Shown one piece after another: positions 16,240 to 24,032 of a stretch of DNA of 64,000 bases. Location of the stretch: the NCBI GenBank assembly GCA_964519955.1, contig CAZFLM010000005.1, positions 1 through 64,000 of the forward strand, given 5' to 3'. Positions within the stretch are counted from its first letter, which is position 1. Each line of letters opens with the position of its first letter. The position numbers and the translations under genes are program-made. The stretch is from CAZFLM01 sp964519955. Lineage in GTDB: Bacteria; Armatimonadota; Chthonomonadetes; Chthonomonadales; CAJBBX01. The notes under the pieces were generated by a model that saw only the letters and a list, made by a program, of their open reading frames with translations, searched no databases and had not been told where the DNA came from.

Positions 16240-16590
16240 TGCCCCCCTGCCCCGCAGGTGTCAGCCCCTCCTTCGACGTGACGATGGGCGTCGCGGTGGC
16301 GAGCAGGCGCGCTGCGTCTGGGGCAGTGCCGAGCCCGTCCCCGTGCCATCAGACCCCGATGCTAGTTGCGGTGGACGTCATCCCGTCAGGGATCCGCTCT
16401 TGACGTTCGGGCCCGCAGCGCCCCCGGGGCGATGGCAGACGAACGAGCAGCCTGAGCCGATCCGCCAGGGCGCCGCGCCGAAGGCATGCCAACCGCCGCG
16501 AGACCGGGCCGCGCCCTCATCCAGGAGGATGCGCCACCCCTAGCGGCGAATAGGCATCCGCACTCATAGAAGTCTGACCGGAGGTGGGAT
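16240..16590 (+). other. Intergenic stretch upstream of the octaheme cytochrome gene
   Basis: 351 bases with no convincing gene. TTGACG occurs at 16400-16405 but has no matching -10 box at the right distance. No strong hairpin or repeat was seen apart from G+C-rich short palindromes. Confidence 0.5.
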
Positions 16591-17961
16591 GTGAGAGGTA
16601 CCACTCAAGTCGGGATGCTGGCCGTCTGTCCGGCCATGCTCCTCGCTGCGTTCGCGGCGTTCGCGCCGCAGGGCGCGGCGACCAAGCCAGCCGCGGCCCC
16701 CAAGCAGGCGGCGCCGAAGATCTCCCAGGCGGCGCAGCTCTGCATCGGCTGCCACCAGGCGACCACGCCGGGCATCATCAAGGACTGGAAGGCGAGCAAG
16801 CACCTCGCAGCGGGCACCGACTGCGTGACGTGCCATACCGCCGCCGGCAAGGGCAACCGCCCCGACATCCAGGACCACTACGGCACCAAGATCGTCGTGC
16901 AGGTGACGCCCAAGGACTGCCAGGTCTGCCACAAGCGTGAGGCCACCGAGTTCATGGCGAGCCGCCACGCTGACGCCGCCAAGTTCATCGGCAGCCTCGA
17001 CAACTACCTCGGCGAGGTGGTGGGCGGGCGCCCCGTGGCCATCGCGGGCTGCGAGCAGTGCCACGGCTCCACCACGGCGATGAAGGGCAAGACGCTCGAC
17101 CCGGCGACCTGGCCGAACATGGGCGTCGGCCGCATCAACCTCGACGGCAGCAAGGGCACCTGCACCGCCTGCCACTCGCGCCACATCTTCAGCATCGCCC
17201 AGGCCCGCACGCCGGAGACCTGCGGCAAGTGCCACCTGGGGCCGGACCATCCGCAGCAGGAAGTCTGGAACGAGTCGAAGCACGGCAGCCGCTACCACCA
17301 GGCGCTCGCGCTGGGCCAATCGCAGGGCCTGAAGGAACTGGCAGGCAAGTGGCTGCCCGGAGAGAGCTACTCCGCCGGCCCGACGTGCGCCTCCTGCCAC
17401 ATCAGCGCGACGCCCGACCAGCCGACGACGCACGAGGTGGGCGCGCGCATCAGTTGGACCCTGCGCCCGGTGATCTCCACCAAGCAGCCGGACTGGGAGA
17501 AGAAGCGCACCGCGATGCAGGGCGTCTGCATGCGGTGCCACTCCAAGTCGTACGTGGACAGCTTCTACACCCAGTTCGACGGGGTCGTGAACCTGTACAA
17601 CAACAAGTTCGCCACGCCGGCCAAGACGATCATGGACCGGCTGACCGAATCGGGCAAGCTGACCAAGACGCCGTTCGACGCGAAGATCAAGTGGACCTAC
17701 TACGAGCTGTGGCATCATGAGGGCCGCCGGGCTCGCCATGGCGCCGCGATGTCGGGTCCGGACTACGCCTGGTGGCACGGCATCTACGACGTGGCCAAGG
17801 TCTTCTACACGGAGTTCCTGCCCGAAGCCCGCCAACTCGATCCTGCCCTCGTGGACGAGGTGGTCGGCAAGATGCCGGAGCACGATTGGTTCAGCAAGGG
17901 CGTCAAGCCGGAAGAGATGAAGGAGATCGTCGAGTTCTACAAGACCCGCTACGGGCAGTAA
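16591..17961 (+). CDS. Octaheme c-type cytochrome, hydroxylamine-oxidoreductase (HAO) family
   Basis: 456 residues. The GTG at 16591 follows GGAGGTGGGAT, and the signal peptide ends near residue 30. Eight CxxCH haem sites start at residues 51, 78, 110, 154, 191, 211, 266 and 313. After the last haem the HAO-family segment YYELWHHEGRRARHGAAM and GPDYAWWHGIYDV is present. Family members either oxidise hydroxylamine or hydrazine, or, in non-nitrifiers, reduce nitrite or hydroxylamine. Whether the cross-linking Tyr of the oxidising enzymes is present must be settled by alignment. A hairpin terminator follows at 17984. No nitrification partner (cytochrome c554, c_m552, amo) is in the window, so a reductive or electron-transfer role is more likely. 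Confidence 0.85.
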   Translation: MRGTTQVGMLAVCPAMLLAAFAAFAPQGAATKPAAAPKQAAPKISQAAQLCIGCHQATTPGIIKDWKASKHLAAGTDCVTCHTAAGKGNRPDIQDHYGTKIVVQVTPKDCQVCHKREATEFMASRHADAAKFIGSLDNYLGEVVGGRPVAIAGCEQCHGSTTAMKGKTLDPATWPNMGVGRINLDGSKGTCTACHSRHIFSIAQARTPETCGKCHLGPDHPQQEVWNESKHGSRYHQALALGQSQGLKELAGKWLPGESYSAGPTCASCHISATPDQPTTHEVGARISWTLRPVISTKQPDWEKKRTAMQGVCMRCHSKSYVDSFYTQFDGVVNLYNNKFATPAKTIMDRLTESGKLTKTPFDAKIKWTYYELWHHEGRRARHGAAMSGPDYAWWHGIYDVAKVFYTEFLPEARQLDPALVDEVVGKMPEHDWFSKGVKPEEMKEIVEFYKTRYGQ

Positions 17962-17983
17962 GGCGGCAAGGCGGATGCGCGAG

Positions 17984-18012
17984 ATGGGGCGGGCCGGCGA
18001 GGTCCGCCCCAT
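17984..18012 (+). terminator. Hairpin terminator after the octaheme cytochrome gene
   Basis: Perfect 9-base stem ATGGGGCGG / CCGCCCCAT with an 11-base loop, followed by TTGCTTCT. It separates the cytochrome gene from the promoter at 18030. Confidence 0.65.
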
Positions 18013-18029
18013 TTGCTTCTCACCCCTGT

Positions 18030-18058
18030 TTGACGCCCCCAGCAGCCGGTGATATACT
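18030..18058 (+). promoter_or_regulatory. Sigma-70-like promoter of the radical SAM / HEAT-paralog operon
   Basis: TTGACG (18030-18035) and TATACT (18053-18058) are separated by exactly 17 bases; each matches 5 of 6 consensus positions. Transcription would begin near 18065, so the first gene cannot start at the TTG at 18071 with a usable leader. This supports the TTG start at 18143. Confidence 0.65.
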
Positions 18059-18142
18059 GCCTCTGCCGTCTTGCCGCACCGTCCGCTGCCGGGCTGTTCG
18101 CTGTCCCGTCCCGCGCTGGCCGCCGGGAGATTGGAGGCCCAT

Positions 18143-18880
18143 TTGAGCCACGACGCCAAGGCGTTCGACGCTGCCGAGCGTGCCTGCCAGAGCCTGCGGG
18201 CGACGCTCGGCGAGAACCTCGTCACGTTCGCCGTGTACGGGAGTGCCGCCCGCAGCGACATGGTGTGCGGCACGTCCGATATCAACGTGCTGATCGTGCT
18301 GGAGCGTTCCACCCCCGAATCCCACCGCGCCATCGCGGAGCAGCTCAAGGGCCAGCCGCAGATCGCCCCGTTCGTCCTCTCGCGCTGGGAACTGCCGCGC
18401 AGCATGCCCGTCTTCGCCCTGAAGTTTCGCTCCATCGCCCGGCACTACCGCGTGCTGCATGGCGAGGACGTGCTGTCCGGCTTCGCCCCGTCGGACGACC
18501 TGCTGAGGTTTCTGTGCGAGCAGTCGCTCCGCAACCTGCGCCTGCGCATGGAGCACGCCTACATCCGCAACGCCGCAGCCCCGGACCGCTACGCGGCCGC
18601 GCTGGTTCGCACCACGCCGGCGCTGTTCGTCACGCTGTCGGAGGTCCTGCGTACGGCCGGCGCTGAGGTCCCACTGGACCACGCGAGCCGGCCGGAGGTG
18701 ATCGGGGCAGCTCTCGGGTGCGACGCATCGGTGCTCGCCGACCTGCGCGCCCTGCGCGCCGCGCCCCGGAAGCTGAGCGCCGACGAGGCCTTCGCGCTGC
18801 ACTCGCGTCTCTTCATGCTGCTCTCGATCGCGCTGGACTGGGTGCGGGAACAATGGCCGACAGCAACAACCATGGCGTGA
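18143..18880 (+). CDS. Nucleotidyltransferase-fold protein, first gene of the operon
   Basis: 245 residues from a TTG start at 18143, chosen because GGAGG sits 5 bases upstream and a promoter lies at 18030-18058. The N-terminal domain has the pol-beta-type motif VYGSAARSDMVCGTSDINVLIVL (G-S...S-D-I-N). The second acidic residue of the usual D-x-D is Asn here. The rest is helical (RFLCEQSLRNLRLRMEHAYIR). Related proteins transfer nucleotides to small molecules or proteins, or act as antitoxins; the substrate here is unknown. Its 3' end overlaps the next gene by 28 bases, which suggests coupled translation with the Gly/Cys-tailed membrane protein. Confidence 0.7.
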   Translation: MSHDAKAFDAAERACQSLRATLGENLVTFAVYGSAARSDMVCGTSDINVLIVLERSTPESHRAIAEQLKGQPQIAPFVLSRWELPRSMPVFALKFRSIARHYRVLHGEDVLSGFAPSDDLLRFLCEQSLRNLRLRMEHAYIRNAAAPDRYAAALVRTTPALFVTLSEVLRTAGAEVPLDHASRPEVIGAALGCDASVLADLRALRAAPRKLSADEAFALHSRLFMLLSIALDWVREQWPTATTMA

Positions 18881-19497
18881 ACGAGGTCCGCTGCCCGGTG
18901 TGCCTCGCGCGCACCACGGCCCAGGGCGATGGCCCGACGATGAAGTGCCCGAGCTGCGGCATGAGCAGCTTCCGAGGCGCATGGCTGCCTGCTCGCGGCC
19001 TGCCGAATGCCGCCGTTAGGACTGCGGCGCCGCTCGCCGACGCGAATGCCGGCGACACGCGCATCCCGGCCAGAGCGCTCGGCCCCATCGCGGTCGGGCT
19101 GCTCTCCGCGTGGTTCGTCGCCTGGCTCATCATGGCGCCGCTCAGGGGCCCGGACTTCCTCGTGTTCTACGCGGTCGTGCTCGGCGTCGCCCTCGGCGGC
19201 AGCACGCTGGCGCGCTACTCCTGGGTCGACTCCTACTCCGTCAGCACGGTCGGCTTCGCGCTCTTCGAGGGCGTCGGCGTCGAGCGCCTCGTCACCGGCA
19301 TCGCCGCCGGCATGCACAAGTTCGAGTTCATGGCCATCATGATGGCGATCGGCGGCTGCCTGTTCTTCATGCGAGCCAAGGAGGGCGGCGGGTTCGGCAT
19401 CGCAGGCTCGTGCGGCGGAGGCGGGTGCGGAGGCGGCGGGGGCTGCGGTGGCGGCGGATGCGGAGGCGGCGGGTGTGGCGGCTGCGGCGGGGCCTAG
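18853..19497 (+). CDS. Zinc-ribbon membrane protein with a Gly/Cys-only C-terminal tail
   Basis: 214 residues. Residues 14-35 form a zinc ribbon (C14, C17, C32, C35). Hydrophobic segments follow at about residues 80-97, 100-120, 130-145 and 160-178. The last 29 residues are almost only Gly and Cys, with six Cys spaced mostly every fifth residue (CGGGG units). Similar Gly/Cys tails end the TIGR04222-type membrane proteins, and Cys-every-fifth peptides have been proposed as RiPP precursors; neither assignment is proven here. The next gene is a radical SAM/SPASM enzyme, so the tail is a natural candidate substrate. The ATG at 18853 lies inside the preceding gene. Confidence 0.65.
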   Translation: MADSNNHGVNEVRCPVCLARTTAQGDGPTMKCPSCGMSSFRGAWLPARGLPNAAVRTAAPLADANAGDTRIPARALGPIAVGLLSAWFVAWLIMAPLRGPDFLVFYAVVLGVALGGSTLARYSWVDSYSVSTVGFALFEGVGVERLVTGIAAGMHKFEFMAIMMAIGGCLFFMRAKEGGGFGIAGSCGGGGCGGGGGCGGGGCGGGGCGGCGGA

Positions 19498-19501
19498 CGC
19501 C

Positions 19502-19559
19502 GGACGGGCAGGGACGCCCATCTCACCACGGCACTCAGGACGGGCAGAGACGCCTATCG
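19502..19559 (-). repeat. Dispersed intergenic hairpins (constant-loop family), two copies in tandem
   Basis: Copy 3 at 19502-19523 and copy 4 at 19538-19559, both read on the minus strand, have stems GATGGGC and GATAGGC pairing with GCCCGTCC. Loops are GTCCCT and GTCTCT. They fill the gap between the Gly/Cys-tail gene and the radical SAM gene, inside what looks like one operon. Confidence 0.6.
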
Positions 19560-19586
19560 CGCCGGGGCGCGCCTGAACGCCCGTTC

Positions 19587-20642
19587 GTGCCGCGCAGCCT
19601 GCTGATGCAGTGGCACATCACCGAGCGCTGCAATGGAGCGTGCCGCCACTGCTACCAGGACGCGGCCGTCCGCGAGCGCGAGTTGTGCTTCGACGACCTC
19701 TGCGGCATCGTCGGCCAGTTCGCCGGGCTGCTGGACGAGTGCGAGCGGCGCGGCGGGCGGCGCGTCCCGGCGCACGTCACCGTCACGGGCGGCGAGCCCT
19801 TCGTCCGCGACGACATCCTGGACCTGCTGGACTACCTCGCCGCCCACCGGGACCGGTTCTCGCTGGCCATCCTCACCAACGGCACTCTGATCGACGCACG
19901 CCTCGCCCGGTTCCTGCGGCACATCGGACCGCGGTTCGTGCAGGTCAGCCTCGACGGCACCCCCGCGGCGCACGACGCCCTGCGCGGCCCGGGCAACTTC
20001 GACGCGGTGTGCGCAGGGCTGCGGCATCTGGTCGAGCAGCGCGTGCCGACGATGGTCTCGTTCACCGCCACGCGCGCCAACCACCGCGAGTTCGGCGAGG
20101 TGACCCGCATCTGCCGCGACATGAGGGTCGGCATGGTCTGGTCCGACCGCCTCGTGCCGATCGGAGGCGCCGGCGCCATCGCGGAGCAGGTGCTGAGCCC
20201 CGAGGAGACGCGGGAGTACGTGGCGCTCGTCGCCGCGGAAGCCCGACGCCCTCGCCTGCCCCGCCAGCGAGGGATACGGGTCTCCGCGCATCGGGCGCTC
20301 CAGTTCCTCGGCGCGGGCGGCCCGGCCTACGCGTGCAGCGCGGCGCGCACCCTCCTCACGGTGATGGCCGACGGTACGCTCGTGCCCTGCCGCCGCATGC
20401 CCATCCCGGCCGGCAGCCTGTTGGCCGACGAGATGTCCGCCCTCTACTGGCGCAGCGACGTGTTCCGAGCGCTCCGGTCCGTGCGCGCGCCGCTGGCCGG
20501 CTGCGAGGGCTGCACGCACGCGCGGCGCTGCCGGGGCGGCCTGCGCTGCCTCTCCTACGCGGTTCGGGGCGACTACGCGACCGCCGACCCCGGGTGCTGG
20601 CTGGCCACAGCTCCGGCCGCCGAGCGGAGGCCGGAACCGTGA
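19587..20642 (+). CDS. Radical SAM/SPASM-domain enzyme (peptide-maturase-like)
   Basis: 351 residues from the GTG at 19587; the ATG at 19605 is an alternative and neither has a good ribosome-binding site. The 4Fe-4S cluster motif is C15-NGA-C19-RH-C22. It is followed by TVTGGEPFVRDD, LAILTNGTLID and VQVSLDGTPAAHD of the AdoMet radical core. The C-terminal half has a SPASM-like set of cysteines (YACSAART, LVPCRRMP, CEGCTHARRCRGGLRC, PGCWL) for auxiliary clusters. SPASM enzymes mostly modify peptides or proteins (PqqE, sactisynthases, anaerobic sulfatase maturase). Candidate substrates beside it are the Gly/Cys tail of the upstream protein and the LLRP tails of the downstream paralogs. Its stop overlaps the next start (GTGA). 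Confidence 0.88.
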   Translation: MPRSLLMQWHITERCNGACRHCYQDAAVRERELCFDDLCGIVGQFAGLLDECERRGGRRVPAHVTVTGGEPFVRDDILDLLDYLAAHRDRFSLAILTNGTLIDARLARFLRHIGPRFVQVSLDGTPAAHDALRGPGNFDAVCAGLRHLVEQRVPTMVSFTATRANHREFGEVTRICRDMRVGMVWSDRLVPIGGAGAIAEQVLSPEETREYVALVAAEARRPRLPRQRGIRVSAHRALQFLGAGGPAYACSAARTLLTVMADGTLVPCRRMPIPAGSLLADEMSALYWRSDVFRALRSVRAPLAGCEGCTHARRCRGGLRCLSYAVRGDYATADPGCWLATAPAAERRPEP

Positions 20643-21634
20643 CCACACCCGAGCGCCCCATGCAGTTGGACCCGCCGGGGCCGGGCGACGACCGACTGAT
20701 CGCTGCACTGAGCCCCAACTCGCCGGTACGCCAGATGCTCGTTGCCGCCCTGAATGCGGGGCACGCGAGCGACGAAGAGCTGACGGAGCTGAGCCGGCGC
20801 GCGCTCGACAGCGGCTCGTGGGAGTGGCGCGAGCGCGGCACGATCTGCCGGTACCTGGGCCGACTGGCGAAGGGCGAGCGCCACCGTGCCGAGGTGGCTC
20901 GGGTGCTGGCCGGGGTGATCGAGACGCGCCGCCGCGAGCAGGCCGCCCGTTCCCGCCGGCTCACTTCGATCCTCGTCGGCGCGGGAGTGGCGCTCGTCAG
21001 TGCTGGCAGCGTATACGGCATCTGCGTCAGAGATCCGTCTCCCTCCGTGGCGGGCGCCATGGCTCTCACGGTGTACTCGGCCCTGCCCTTGTGGCTCACC
21101 GCAGGCGCCGTGGACGACCGACGTCTGACCTGGATCAGGAAGCAGGCGCTCTCCGCTCTGGGCGACTTGGCGATGCCAGGCACACTCCCGATGGTCGCGC
21201 GCGCCGCATCAGCCCCGAACCATGCGATGCGCAACGCTGCCCGCGCCGCCATCCTGCCCGTGCTGCGGGGCACCACGCCGGACCACTACGGGCACCTCGG
21301 CGCCGCGGTGCTGCCGGTGCTCCAGCTTCTTGAGACGGGCGACAACGAGCTGCGTGTGGCGGCGCTGGACGCACTCGGCCGGTTCGCCGACGGGCGCGCA
21401 GTGGCCGAGGTGGAGCGCATCGCCGCAGGCCACGACGCGCCGGAGGTTGTGCGCGCAGCCCGGGCCGCTCTGCCGGTACTGCTGGATCGCCAGCGGCGGG
21501 AGCGAGACGCCTCACGCCTGCTTCGCCCGGCCGATGCGCCGCCCGACCAGTCGATCCTGCTGCGGCCGGCCGCCAGCGCCGAGCCGGGCGAAGAGAAGCT
21601 GCTGCTCCGACCCATCGACGACAACCTGACATAG
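20639..21634 (+). CDS. Membrane/HEAT-like paralog 1 with triple LLRP tail
   Basis: 331 residues from the GTG at 20639, which overlaps the radical SAM stop codon (GTGA) and has GGAGG before it. An internal ATG at 20660 is the alternative. Layout: helical N-terminus with WEWRERGTICRYLGR; two hydrophobic segments (SILVGAGVALVSAGSVYGI and AMALTVYSALPLWLTAGAV); then HEAT-like helical repeats with TTPDHYGHLGAAV and ALDALGRFADGRAVAEVE. The C-terminus has three spaced repeats: SRLLRPA, SILLRPA and KLLLRPI. I know no named family with this tail. It probably acts at the membrane as a scaffold; the function is unknown. Confidence 0.7.
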   Translation: MTTPERPMQLDPPGPGDDRLIAALSPNSPVRQMLVAALNAGHASDEELTELSRRALDSGSWEWRERGTICRYLGRLAKGERHRAEVARVLAGVIETRRREQAARSRRLTSILVGAGVALVSAGSVYGICVRDPSPSVAGAMALTVYSALPLWLTAGAVDDRRLTWIRKQALSALGDLAMPGTLPMVARAASAPNHAMRNAARAAILPVLRGTTPDHYGHLGAAVLPVLQLLETGDNELRVAALDALGRFADGRAVAEVERIAAGHDAPEVVRAARAALPVLLDRQRRERDASRLLRPADAPPDQSILLRPAASAEPGEEKLLLRPIDDNLT

Positions 21635-21645
21635 GCGGCGACCGT

Positions 21646-22047
21646 ATGAACAACGGCACGACGGAGGTCCTGACCCGGATGTACGAGAAGCCGCATCACC
21701 CCATGCTCACCCGGGCGCAGTTCGCGCTGCGCATGGCCCGGCACTTCGGCGTCGCCGGCTTGCTGGTCGCCGTCTCGCTCCTCATCGGCATCCTCGGCTA
21801 CCGCGCCACCGAGCACATGAGCTGGGTCGACGCCTTCCTCAACGCGGCGATGATCATGGGCGGCATGGGCCCGGTCGGCGAGCTGAGGACCGACGCCGGC
21901 AAGGTCTTCGCGGGGCTCTACGCGCTCTACTGCGGCCTCGCCCTCGTCGTCTCGATCGGTGTGGTGGCGGCGCCTCTGGTCCACCGCTTCTTCCACCACT
22001 TCCACCAGGACCCCGAGACCGACCTGAACGACGACGAGGTGACCTGA
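21646..22047 (+). CDS. Small two-helix pore-like membrane protein
   Basis: 133 residues. TM1 is about residues 33-52 (FGVAGLLVAVSLLIGILGY). A re-entrant-like loop WVDAFLNAAMIMGGMGPV follows, and TM2 is about 88-112 (GLYALYCGLALVVSIGVVAAPLVHRF). The order TM, pore helix, short Gly-rich loop, TM resembles the two-helix potassium channel pore, but GGMGP stands where TVGYGD would be. Proteins of this type are widespread and mostly listed as hypothetical; ion conduction is unproven. The C-terminus is His-rich then acidic (RFFHHFHQDPETDLNDDE). It sits between paralogs 1 and 2, 11 bases after one and 3 before the other. Confidence 0.6.
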   Translation: MNNGTTEVLTRMYEKPHHPMLTRAQFALRMARHFGVAGLLVAVSLLIGILGYRATEHMSWVDAFLNAAMIMGGMGPVGELRTDAGKVFAGLYALYCGLALVVSIGVVAAPLVHRFFHHFHQDPETDLNDDEVT

Positions 22048-22050
22048 GCC

Positions 22051-23037
22051 ATGGGCGAGGGCCGGCACGAGACCAAGCGCCTGGAGTTCGCCGACTGGAT
22101 CGGTCTCTCGGGCGTGTCTCACCACGCCGAGGCACGCCGCGTGCTGGAGTCGATCCTGCGAGACGGCGCAACGTCCGAGGAGCGGCTGAAGGCGCTGATA
22201 TGGTGCCTGCAGGATGGATCGCCAACGCGTTCCTCGGAGCGCACCGTGGTGTGCCGGTACCTACGGCGCATTCCACTCAACGCCTACCAGCGGAAGCGAG
22301 CGGCACGCGCGCTGGCGACGGTGATCACCACGCAGCCAGAGAGATCCGGAGCCGGCGATCCGTTGGCGGTCCCCTTGCTCGCGGTCGGCGCGCTGCTGGC
22401 GACCTTCATCCTCATCATGGGCGACGGGCCCAGAGGACTGGCCCCAAACGTGCTCCAGTTGGCCGCGGCCGGCGGGATCCTCATCGGCCTTCCGGCGCTC
22501 GGCGCGGTGGTTGGCGCCGATCAGCGCCGGCGGGAGAGCGTCGAGGCTCTGCTCAGCCTCGGCACGCTGGCCGGGACGAGCGCGCTTCCCTGCGTCGCCG
22601 CGGCTGCGGCCCATCGCCGCCCGGAGGTGAGGAGCGCGGCGCACAGGGCCATCGTGCCGATCCTCGCCCAGACCTCGGACGACGACTACGGTCGCCTGGG
22701 GAGCGTGGTCATCGATGTGTGCCGGCTTCTGCAGGAGCGCAACGATACGCTGGTCGTGGCGGCGCTCGAGGGACTGGCCCGTTTTGGCGACGGGCGTGCG
22801 GTCGAGCCCGTTGAGCGCCTGCTGCAAGGGACTGAAGTAACGCCGGAAGTCCGAGCGGCGGCGGAGAAGGCCCTGCCAATCCTGTGCATCCGCCGCGAAC
22901 AAGAGGGAAGCAGCGCCCGCCTCCTGCGGCCGGCGTCCAACCCCGACGAGCACGCGACACTCCTGCGCGCGGCGGCCAACGTCGGCCGCGCCGACGAGGA
23001 GCTGCTGCTGCGCGCTGTCGAGGGAGAGCCCGATTGA
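22051..23037 (+). CDS. Membrane/HEAT-like paralog 2 with triple LLR[PA] tail
   Basis: 328 residues. The N-terminus diverges most (no WRER box, but TVVCRYLRR is kept). Two hydrophobic segments lie at about residues 107-126 (PLLAVGALLATFILIMGD) and 135-155. HEAT-like repeats contain TSDDDYGRLGSVVIDVC and ALEGLARFGDGRAVEPVE. The tail reads ARLLRPA, TLLRAA and ELLLRAV, so Pro is replaced by Ala in two of three repeats. Its stop codon overlaps the TTG start of the next paralog. Confidence 0.7.
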   Translation: MGEGRHETKRLEFADWIGLSGVSHHAEARRVLESILRDGATSEERLKALIWCLQDGSPTRSSERTVVCRYLRRIPLNAYQRKRAARALATVITTQPERSGAGDPLAVPLLAVGALLATFILIMGDGPRGLAPNVLQLAAAGGILIGLPALGAVVGADQRRRESVEALLSLGTLAGTSALPCVAAAAAHRRPEVRSAAHRAIVPILAQTSDDDYGRLGSVVIDVCRLLQERNDTLVVAALEGLARFGDGRAVEPVERLLQGTEVTPEVRAAAEKALPILCIRREQEGSSARLLRPASNPDEHATLLRAAANVGRADEELLLRAVEGEPD

Positions 23038-24032
23038 ACGGCGCCCCCAGCCCGAACGATCTCGAGGCCCTCTCCTGCATGCACTGGCGCAGCCGCGTGA
23101 GGTTGACGATCAGGGCTGCCGAGGAGACCGGCAACACCGCGGACCTGCACATCGAGCAGCTCTGCCGGGCCGCGCGCAACGTGTCGGGATGGTGCTGGCA
23201 TGATCGCGGCGTCGCCTGCCGGTGGCTGGGCTTGCTGGCGACCTGGCCAAGGCAGCGGGAGCGGGCCGCGGAGGCGCTCACACGCGTGCTGCGGGGCGGC
23301 GGCTGGGCCATCTCGGGCCGGCTGGCTCGGCTCGGCCTGCGGTGCACCTTTGCCGCCTGGCTCGGGCAAGTGATCCTGCTGCTGCCACCGAACCAGAGTG
23401 TACGGACGCTGAACACGCTGATGCCACTGATGGTGCTGCTGAGCGTGCTCGCAGGCGCGCTGGTGTCCGACCTGATCGAGCGCCGCCGGCTCAACTGGGT
23501 GCAGCGGCAGGCCCTCGCCGCCTTGGCGGACCTGGCCATGCCGGAGACGCTGGCGGAGGTGGCGCGGGCGGCCATCGAGGGCGAGAAGCCGGTGCGACAG
23601 GCGGCCCACGGCGCGCTCGTGCCGATCCTGGCCGCCACCACGGAGGAGCACTACGGCCACCTCGGCGAGGCCGTGCCGCCGCTCTGCTCCCTCCTTGAGC
23701 GGCGCGAATGGTCACTGGCGCTGCCGATCCTGGAGGGGCTGCGGCGGTTCGGTAGCGGGCGCGCCGTGGACACGGTCGAGCGCCTTCAGGAGCATGCCCA
23801 GACGATCGCCGAGGACGAGCGGTCGGCCCGCCGCCTTCCTCCGGGCATCGAGGGGGCAATCGAGGACACGCTCGCAGTCCTTCGCGAACGGATGCGGCAG
23901 GAGCGAGACGCCTCGCGGCTCTTGCGGCCCGCTGCTCCCGCCGGGAGCGACACACTGCTGCGGCCCGCTGCCGGCGCCGGCCCGAGCGACGAGGACCTGC
24001 TGCTTCGTGCCGTGGAAGGGGAGCGGGAATGA
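23034..24032 (+). CDS. Membrane/HEAT-like paralog 3 with triple LLR[PA] tail
   Basis: 332 residues. The TTG at 23034 is chosen because it overlaps the preceding stop (TTGA), with GGGAGA just before. This matches the ATGA and GTGA junctions of the other paralogs; no ATG gives a full-length protein. Hydrophobic segments are around FAAWLGQVILLLPP and LMPLMVLLSVLAGALVSDLI. HEAT-like region: RLNWVQRQALAALADLAMPETL, TTEEHYGHLGEAV and LEGLRRFGSGRAVDTVE, followed by an extra stretch (HAQTIAEDERSARRLPPG) that the others lack. The tail has SRLLRPA, TLLRPA and DLLLRAV. It overlaps the next gene by 4 bases. Confidence 0.68.
   Translation: MNGAPSPNDLEALSCMHWRSRVRLTIRAAEETGNTADLHIEQLCRAARNVSGWCWHDRGVACRWLGLLATWPRQRERAAEALTRVLRGGGWAISGRLARLGLRCTFAAWLGQVILLLPPNQSVRTLNTLMPLMVLLSVLAGALVSDLIERRRLNWVQRQALAALADLAMPETLAEVARAAIEGEKPVRQAAHGALVPILAATTEEHYGHLGEAVPPLCSLLERREWSLALPILEGLRRFGSGRAVDTVERLQEHAQTIAEDERSARRLPPGIEGAIEDTLAVLRERMRQERDASRLLRPAAPAGSDTLLRPAAGAGPSDEDLLLRAVEGERE

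Noticed and set aside
18071..18142. TTG at 18071 as start of the nucleotidyltransferase gene
   Set aside because: It lies only about 6 bases after the predicted transcription start and lacks a ribosome-binding site, whereas the TTG at 18143 has GGAGG at ideal spacing.
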